Shown here: positions 60,230 through 64,000 of the stretch, piece by piece
Numbering within the stretch: position 1 is the first letter of the stretch
How the letters are laid out: each line of letters opens with the position of its first letter
From: JAJDXO01 sp965213765
GTDB taxonomy: Bacteria; Pseudomonadota; Alphaproteobacteria; Rhodospirillales; UBA2165
Assembly: GCA_965213765.1 (NCBI GenBank)
Contig: OZ243926.1
Location: forward strand, 3,286,001-3,350,000
Length of the DNA stretch: 64,000 nt
Reading direction: 5' to 3'
Position numbers and translations under genes: made by a program
The notes under the pieces: model-generated
What the model was told of the DNA's origin: nothing
Seen by the model: the letters and a program-made list of their open reading frames with translations, nothing else
Database searches by the model: none

Positions 60230-61656
60230 GAGCGCTTCCCTTGGACATCGGCACCGTGCACTTCGTCGGCATCGGCGGCATCGGGATGAGCGGCATCGCC
60301 GAAGTGCTGCATAACTTGGGGTATTCGGTGCGCGGCTCGGATATTGCGGACGGCGCCAATGTCCGGCGCTTGCGCGCTATGGGCATTCCAATCGAGATCG
60401 GACACCGGGCCGAGAACCTCGGCGATGGGCAGGTCATCGTCATTTCATCGGCGGTCAAAGCCGGCAACCCCGAGGTTGAGGACGCCCGGCGGCGTCTGCT
60501 GCCGGTCGTCCGGCGGGCCGAGATGCTGGGTGAGCTTATGCGCCTCAAATGGTCGGTCGCCGTCGGCGGCACTCATGGCAAGACCACCACCACCTCGATG
60601 ATCGCCGCGCTGCTGGATGCCGCCGAACTGGATCCGACGGTGATCAACGGCGGCATTATCAATGCTTGGGGCTCCAACGCCCGCTTGGGCAGCGGCGATT
60701 GGATGGTGGTCGAGGCCGATGAGTCCGACGGCACGTTCGTTAAGTTGCCGGCGACCATCGCCGTGGTGACCAACATCGATTCCGAGCACATGGATCATTA
60801 CGGCGGGTTCGAAGCGTTGAGGCGGGCCTTCGATACCTTCGTGGAGAACATTCCGTTCTACGGCTTCGCCGCACTGTGCATCGACGACGCCGAAGTGCAG
60901 GCCATGATCCCCCGGGTCTCGGACCGGCGCATCATTACTTACGGACGGAGCCCACAAGCGGAGGTTCGGGTCACGGCCATCGAATTCACGGACGACGGCT
61001 CCAAATTCGATGTCACCATTTCGGACCGGGCCGGCGGGCCGTCGAGAACCCTCGAAAGTCTCCCTCTGCCCATGTTCGGCGCCCATAACGTCCAAAATGC
61101 ACTGGCGGCGATTGCCGTGGCTGCCGAGATGAATATCGAAGATGAGGTCATCCGCCGCGGTCTGGCCGGTTTCGAAGGCGTGAAGCGCCGCTTTACCAAG
61201 ACCGGTGAGGTCGATGGGATCACGGTGATCGACGATTACGGGCACCATCCTGTGGAGATTTCCGCGGTGCTCGATGCCGCCCGAAGCTCCACCTCGGGCC
61301 AGATTATCGCCGTCGTCCAGCCCCATCGCTACACCCGGCTTCGCGACCTGTTCGAGGAGTTCTGCACCTGCTTCAACGATGCCGACACGGTGATCGTTGC
61401 CGATGTCTATCCGGCCGGAGAAGAGCCTATCGAGGGGATAGACCGGGAGGCCCTCGTGGACGGCCTCCGTTCCCGCGGTCACCGTCAGGTGCTGGCACTG
61501 CCGGGGCCCGAGCGTTTGGCGGGCCTGATCAATGGGGTTGCGCAGTCGGGGGATCTGGTGGTGTGCCTTGGTGCCGGAAACATCACCGCATGGGCCAACG
61601 CACTGCCCGGCGAACTCGGAGAGCGTCGGGGTACCGTCGAGGAGGCGCGAGCATGA
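60226..61656 (+). CDS. murC: UDP-N-acetylmuramate--L-alanine ligase
   Basis: First amino-acid ligase of the stem peptide. The 476-residue enzyme begins HFVGIGGIGMSGIAEVL, has the ATP motif AVGGTHGKTTTTSMIAAL, VVEADESDGTFVKLP and VIDDYGHHPVEISAVLDA, then QPHRYTRLRDLFEEFC. Normal length. It overlaps murB by 4 bases (ATGA). Confidence 0.97.
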   Translation: MRALPLDIGTVHFVGIGGIGMSGIAEVLHNLGYSVRGSDIADGANVRRLRAMGIPIEIGHRAENLGDGQVIVISSAVKAGNPEVEDARRRLLPVVRRAEMLGELMRLKWSVAVGGTHGKTTTTSMIAALLDAAELDPTVINGGIINAWGSNARLGSGDWMVVEADESDGTFVKLPATIAVVTNIDSEHMDHYGGFEALRRAFDTFVENIPFYGFAALCIDDAEVQAMIPRVSDRRIITYGRSPQAEVRVTAIEFTDDGSKFDVTISDRAGGPSRTLESLPLPMFGAHNVQNALAAIAVAAEMNIEDEVIRRGLAGFEGVKRRFTKTGEVDGITVIDDYGHHPVEISAVLDAARSSTSGQIIAVVQPHRYTRLRDLFEEFCTCFNDADTVIVADVYPAGEEPIEGIDREALVDGLRSRGHRQVLALPGPERLAGLINGVAQSGDLVVCLGAGNITAWANALPGELGERRGTVEEARA

Positions 61657-62600
61657 TGATGGCGCCCAAGTTCCCGCAAGGCTTGATCGACCGGCTGCCC
61701 CCCGTGAAAGGCGACTACACGGCCAATGCGCCGCTCGCCAAATCCACCTGGTTCCGGGTCGGCGGGCCCGCGGAAATATTGTATCGGCCGAAGGACATCG
61801 ACGATCTGACCGCTTTTCTCGCCGCCAAGCCCGGTGATGTTCCGGTGACGGTCATCGGCGTTGCGTCAAATCTGCTGGTCCGCGACGGCGGGGTCCCGGG
61901 TGTGGTGATCCGTCTCGCGGATGGCTTCAGCGACATTACCGTGGACGGCAATGATCTCAGAGCCGGCGGCGGCGCGTCCAACCTCAAGGTGGCCAACGCG
62001 GCTCGGGATGCGGGGCTTGCGGGCCTCGAGTTCCTGAGCGGCATCCCGGGATCGCTCGGCGGATCGGCGCGGATGAATGCCGGCGCGTTCGGTGGCGAGG
62101 TGAGCGGCGTGTTCGTTTCGGCGACGGCGCTCGACGGTCACGGAGAACCGCACCATGCCGACTCCGCCGCAATGGGATACGCCTACCGTCATTCGACAGC
62201 GCCCGAGGATTGGATATTCGTCGACGTGGTGCTGAGGGGACAGGCCGGTGATCACGACGCGATCGCGGCCCGCATGGATGAGATCAAATCCATCCGTGAC
62301 GCCAGCCAGCCGTCCAAGACGCCCACCGGCGGCAGCACATTTATCAACCCGCCGGGGCACAAGGCGTGGGAGCTGATCGACAAAGCGGGATGCCGTGGGC
62401 TGACCCGCGGCGGCGCCCGGGTGTCCGAGAAGCATTGCAACTTCCTGATCAACACCGGCGGCGCGACGGCTGCCGATATCGAAGGCCTCGGTGAAGAGGT
62501 TCGGCGGCGGGTGTTCGACAACACCGGCATCTCGCTGGACTGGGAGATCCGGCGCATCGGCGTGCCGACAACCCCGATAGTGAAGGAGGCGGGCAAATGA
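61653..62600 (+). CDS. murB: UDP-N-acetylmuramate dehydrogenase
   Basis: FAD-dependent reductase that turns UDP-GlcNAc-enolpyruvate into UDP-MurNAc, 315 residues. FAD-site segments are NAPLAKSTWFRVGGPAEILY, GVASNLLVRDGGVPGVVIRL and GLEFLSGIPGSLGGSARMNA. The catalytic Ser region is PTGGSTFINPPGHKAWELID. The ATG at 61653 is chosen because GGAGG lies 7 bases upstream and it overlaps the murC stop; longer upstream readings lie inside murC. It precedes ddl with a 4-base overlap. Confidence 0.96.
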   Translation: MMMAPKFPQGLIDRLPPVKGDYTANAPLAKSTWFRVGGPAEILYRPKDIDDLTAFLAAKPGDVPVTVIGVASNLLVRDGGVPGVVIRLADGFSDITVDGNDLRAGGGASNLKVANAARDAGLAGLEFLSGIPGSLGGSARMNAGAFGGEVSGVFVSATALDGHGEPHHADSAAMGYAYRHSTAPEDWIFVDVVLRGQAGDHDAIAARMDEIKSIRDASQPSKTPTGGSTFINPPGHKAWELIDKAGCRGLTRGGARVSEKHCNFLINTGGATAADIEGLGEEVRRRVFDNTGISLDWEIRRIGVPTTPIVKEAGK

Positions 62601-63502
62601 GCCGTCATGTCGCTGTCCTGATGGGTGGGTGGTCCGCCGAGCGGGAGGTTTCCCTGGTCTCGGGCGCTGCGGTTTCCAACGCGCTGACCGGGGCCGGTTA
62701 CCGCGTCACCTCGATCGATGTGCAACGGGACGCGGGCGCGCTGCTGACCCGGCTCTATCCCAAACCCGACGCCGTGTTCAACGCGCTGCACGGCCGTTGG
62801 GGCGAGGACGGCTGCATTCAAGGCCTGCTGAATGTCTTCGAGGTTCCCTACACCCATTCAGGCCTTTTGGCCTCGGCGTTGGCCATGGACAAGCCTGCCG
62901 CCAAGACGCTGTTCGCTGCCAGCGGCATCAAGGTCTCAAAGCATGTCATCACTACCCGTGACGAGCTCTTGAAGGGCGACGTGCTGCCGAGGCCCTTTGT
63001 GGTGAAACCGGTGAATGAGGGATCCAGTGTCGGTGTCACCATCGTCCACGAGGGCGATAATTTCAAACCCGGCGATGATGGCGGGTGGTGCTGGGGCCGC
63101 CAGGTGATGGTGGAAGAATTCATTCCGGGCCGGGAACTGACCGTCGTGGTGATGGGCGATCGCGCGCTCGCGGTCACCGAAATCCTGACCGACCGGGAGT
63201 TCTACGACTACGACGCCAAGTACGCACACCAGGGATCCCGGCATACGGTCCCGGCGGATATTGGCTCGGACGTTTATGACGAAGCCTGCCGAATTTCGTT
63301 GCTGGGCCATCAGGCCTTGGGATGCCGCGGCGTCAGCCGCGCCGACCTGCGGTTCGACGGCGAGGACCTCTACATGCTGGAGATCAACACCCAGCCGGGG
63401 ATGACCCCGACCTCGCTGGTCCCCGAACAGGCCGCCTACGCAAACATATCCTTCCAGGACCTAGTGTCCTGGATGGTGGAGAACGCCGCATGGGACGACT
63501 GA
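62597..63502 (+). CDS. ddl: D-alanine--D-alanine ligase
   Basis: ATP-grasp ligase producing D-Ala-D-Ala, 301 residues. Features are VLMGGWSAEREVSLVSGAAV, FNALHGRWGEDGCIQGLL, PYTHSGLLASALAMDK, PFVVKPVNEGSSVGVTIV and the metal region CRGVSRADLRFDGE with LEINTQPGMTPTSLVPEQA. ATGA overlap with murB; overlaps ftsQ by 13 bases. Confidence 0.97.
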   Translation: MSRHVAVLMGGWSAEREVSLVSGAAVSNALTGAGYRVTSIDVQRDAGALLTRLYPKPDAVFNALHGRWGEDGCIQGLLNVFEVPYTHSGLLASALAMDKPAAKTLFAASGIKVSKHVITTRDELLKGDVLPRPFVVKPVNEGSSVGVTIVHEGDNFKPGDDGGWCWGRQVMVEEFIPGRELTVVVMGDRALAVTEILTDREFYDYDAKYAHQGSRHTVPADIGSDVYDEACRISLLGHQALGCRGVSRADLRFDGEDLYMLEINTQPGMTPTSLVPEQAAYANISFQDLVSWMVENAAWDD

Positions 63503-64000
63503 TGGGCAAGGCGGATAAGGGCTCGGCCCCGCGGACCACCCGGACGCCGAAGAAGCGGCCCCGGGTGAAGCCCCTGTGGCGGACGCCGCAATTGATCGCC
63601 GCCGGGATTTTGGCCGTGGTCACGGTGACGGGTCTCGGCGGCTGGTGGTTCTGGAACGAAGGCTTCATCCAGCGTTCCCTGGAGCGCGCCAAATGGACCG
63701 CGATCGGCATCACGGCGAAGGCCGGCTTTACGGTTTCCGAAATTTTCGTCGAAGGACGGCATCGCACCTCTCCCGAGGCACTGCGCAAGGCCCTCCGGCT
63801 GGAGCGTGGCGCCCCGATCCTGGCGTTCGATCCCGACGCGGCGCGCATCCGGGTCGAGGCGCTGCCCTGGGTCCGTCAGGCGGCGGTGGAGCGGCAACTT
63901 CCCGACGTGGTGCACTTGAAAATCGCCGAACGCCGGCCCCTGGCCCTGTGGCAGCGGGATGGGGTGTTCTCGCTGGTCGATTCCGACGGGGTGGTCATCC
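63490..64000 (+). CDS. ftsQ: cell division protein FtsQ (partial, 5' end only)
   Basis: The gene runs off the right edge; 170 codons are visible. The cytoplasmic N-terminus is basic (TRTPKKRPRVKPLWR) and is followed by the membrane segment LIAAGILAVVTVTGLGGWWF. A POTRA domain begins at VSEIFVEGRHRTSPEALRKAL, then LAFDPDAARIRVEALPWVRQ and LKIAERRPLALWQ, all typical. The start is ATG at 63490 inside ddl; ATG at 63502 is an equal alternative. Part of the divisome with FtsL and FtsB. Confidence 0.93.
   Translation, partial: MGRLMGKADKGSAPRTTRTPKKRPRVKPLWRTPQLIAAGILAVVTVTGLGGWWFWNEGFIQRSLERAKWTAIGITAKAGFTVSEIFVEGRHRTSPEALRKALRLERGAPILAFDPDAARIRVEALPWVRQAAVERQLPDVVHLKIAERRPLALWQRDGVFSLVDSDGVVI

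Overview
The window is a high-GC, gene-dense stretch of chromosome. Gene content suggests an alphaproteobacterium, probably of the Rhodospirillales type. The pointers are a complete dcw cluster in alphaproteobacterial order, a two-subunit glycine decarboxylase (gcvPA/gcvPB), petABC, TrmJ- and TrmL-type methyltransferases, a MoxR/DUF58/DUF4159 block, and DUF1285, DUF6111 and TIGR02466 family proteins. This placement is inferred from gene content, not from a marker-gene comparison. No rRNA, tRNA, CRISPR array or prophage was seen.

Layout. 1-9.4 kb: 3' part of hisI, a fumarylacetoacetase-family enzyme with a flavin monooxygenase, cysS, a small Fur-box-associated unknown gene divergent from a membrane aspartic protease, cimA, trmJ, rnhA and a CDGSH iron-sulfur protein. 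9.4-14.4 kb: a lipoprotein followed by gcvT-gcvH-gcvPA-gcvPB (glycine cleavage). 14.6-21.8 kb, minus strand: MoxR ATPase, DUF58 protein, two large membrane proteins with BatA/VWA/amidotransferase-like features, and DoxX. 21.9-24.9 kb: DUF1285, NUDIX, DUF6111 and a CCA-adding enzyme with an unusual N-terminus. 25-28 kb: SRAP protein, nitroreductase, hemF, trmL. 28.4-34.7 kb: petABC (cytochrome bc1), periplasmic cyclophilin, mtnP and mtnA (methionine salvage), DMT transporter. 34.7-40.4 kb: accessory region with a decayed cupin gene, an esterase, an MFS exporter, GC-rich hairpins, an intact IS630-family element, a 2-hydroxyacid dehydrogenase and RidA. 40.5-48.7 kb: 2OG oxygenase, glnS, SYLF lipoprotein, an ABC exporter with a coupled small protein, a LysR/TauD pair, a phosphatase and an internally deleted sugar-nucleotide epimerase. 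48.9-64 kb: a phased repeat array matching the MraZ operator, then mraZ-rsmH-ftsL-ftsI-murE-murF-mraY-murD-ftsW-murG-murC-murB-ddl-ftsQ (runs off the end), tightly overlapped as one operon.

Most genes are housekeeping. The observations that deserve a second look are the 10-bp phased CCCA/TGGG array upstream of mraZ, a pair of Fur-like boxes by an unknown His-containing protein, the IS630 copy inserted exactly at a stop codon, three gene remnants (epimerase, radical SAM, ChrR-like cupin), a possible membrane-anchored CCA-adding enzyme, and a GlnRS in an apparent alphaproteobacterium. I did not find a convincing wholly new multi-gene system.
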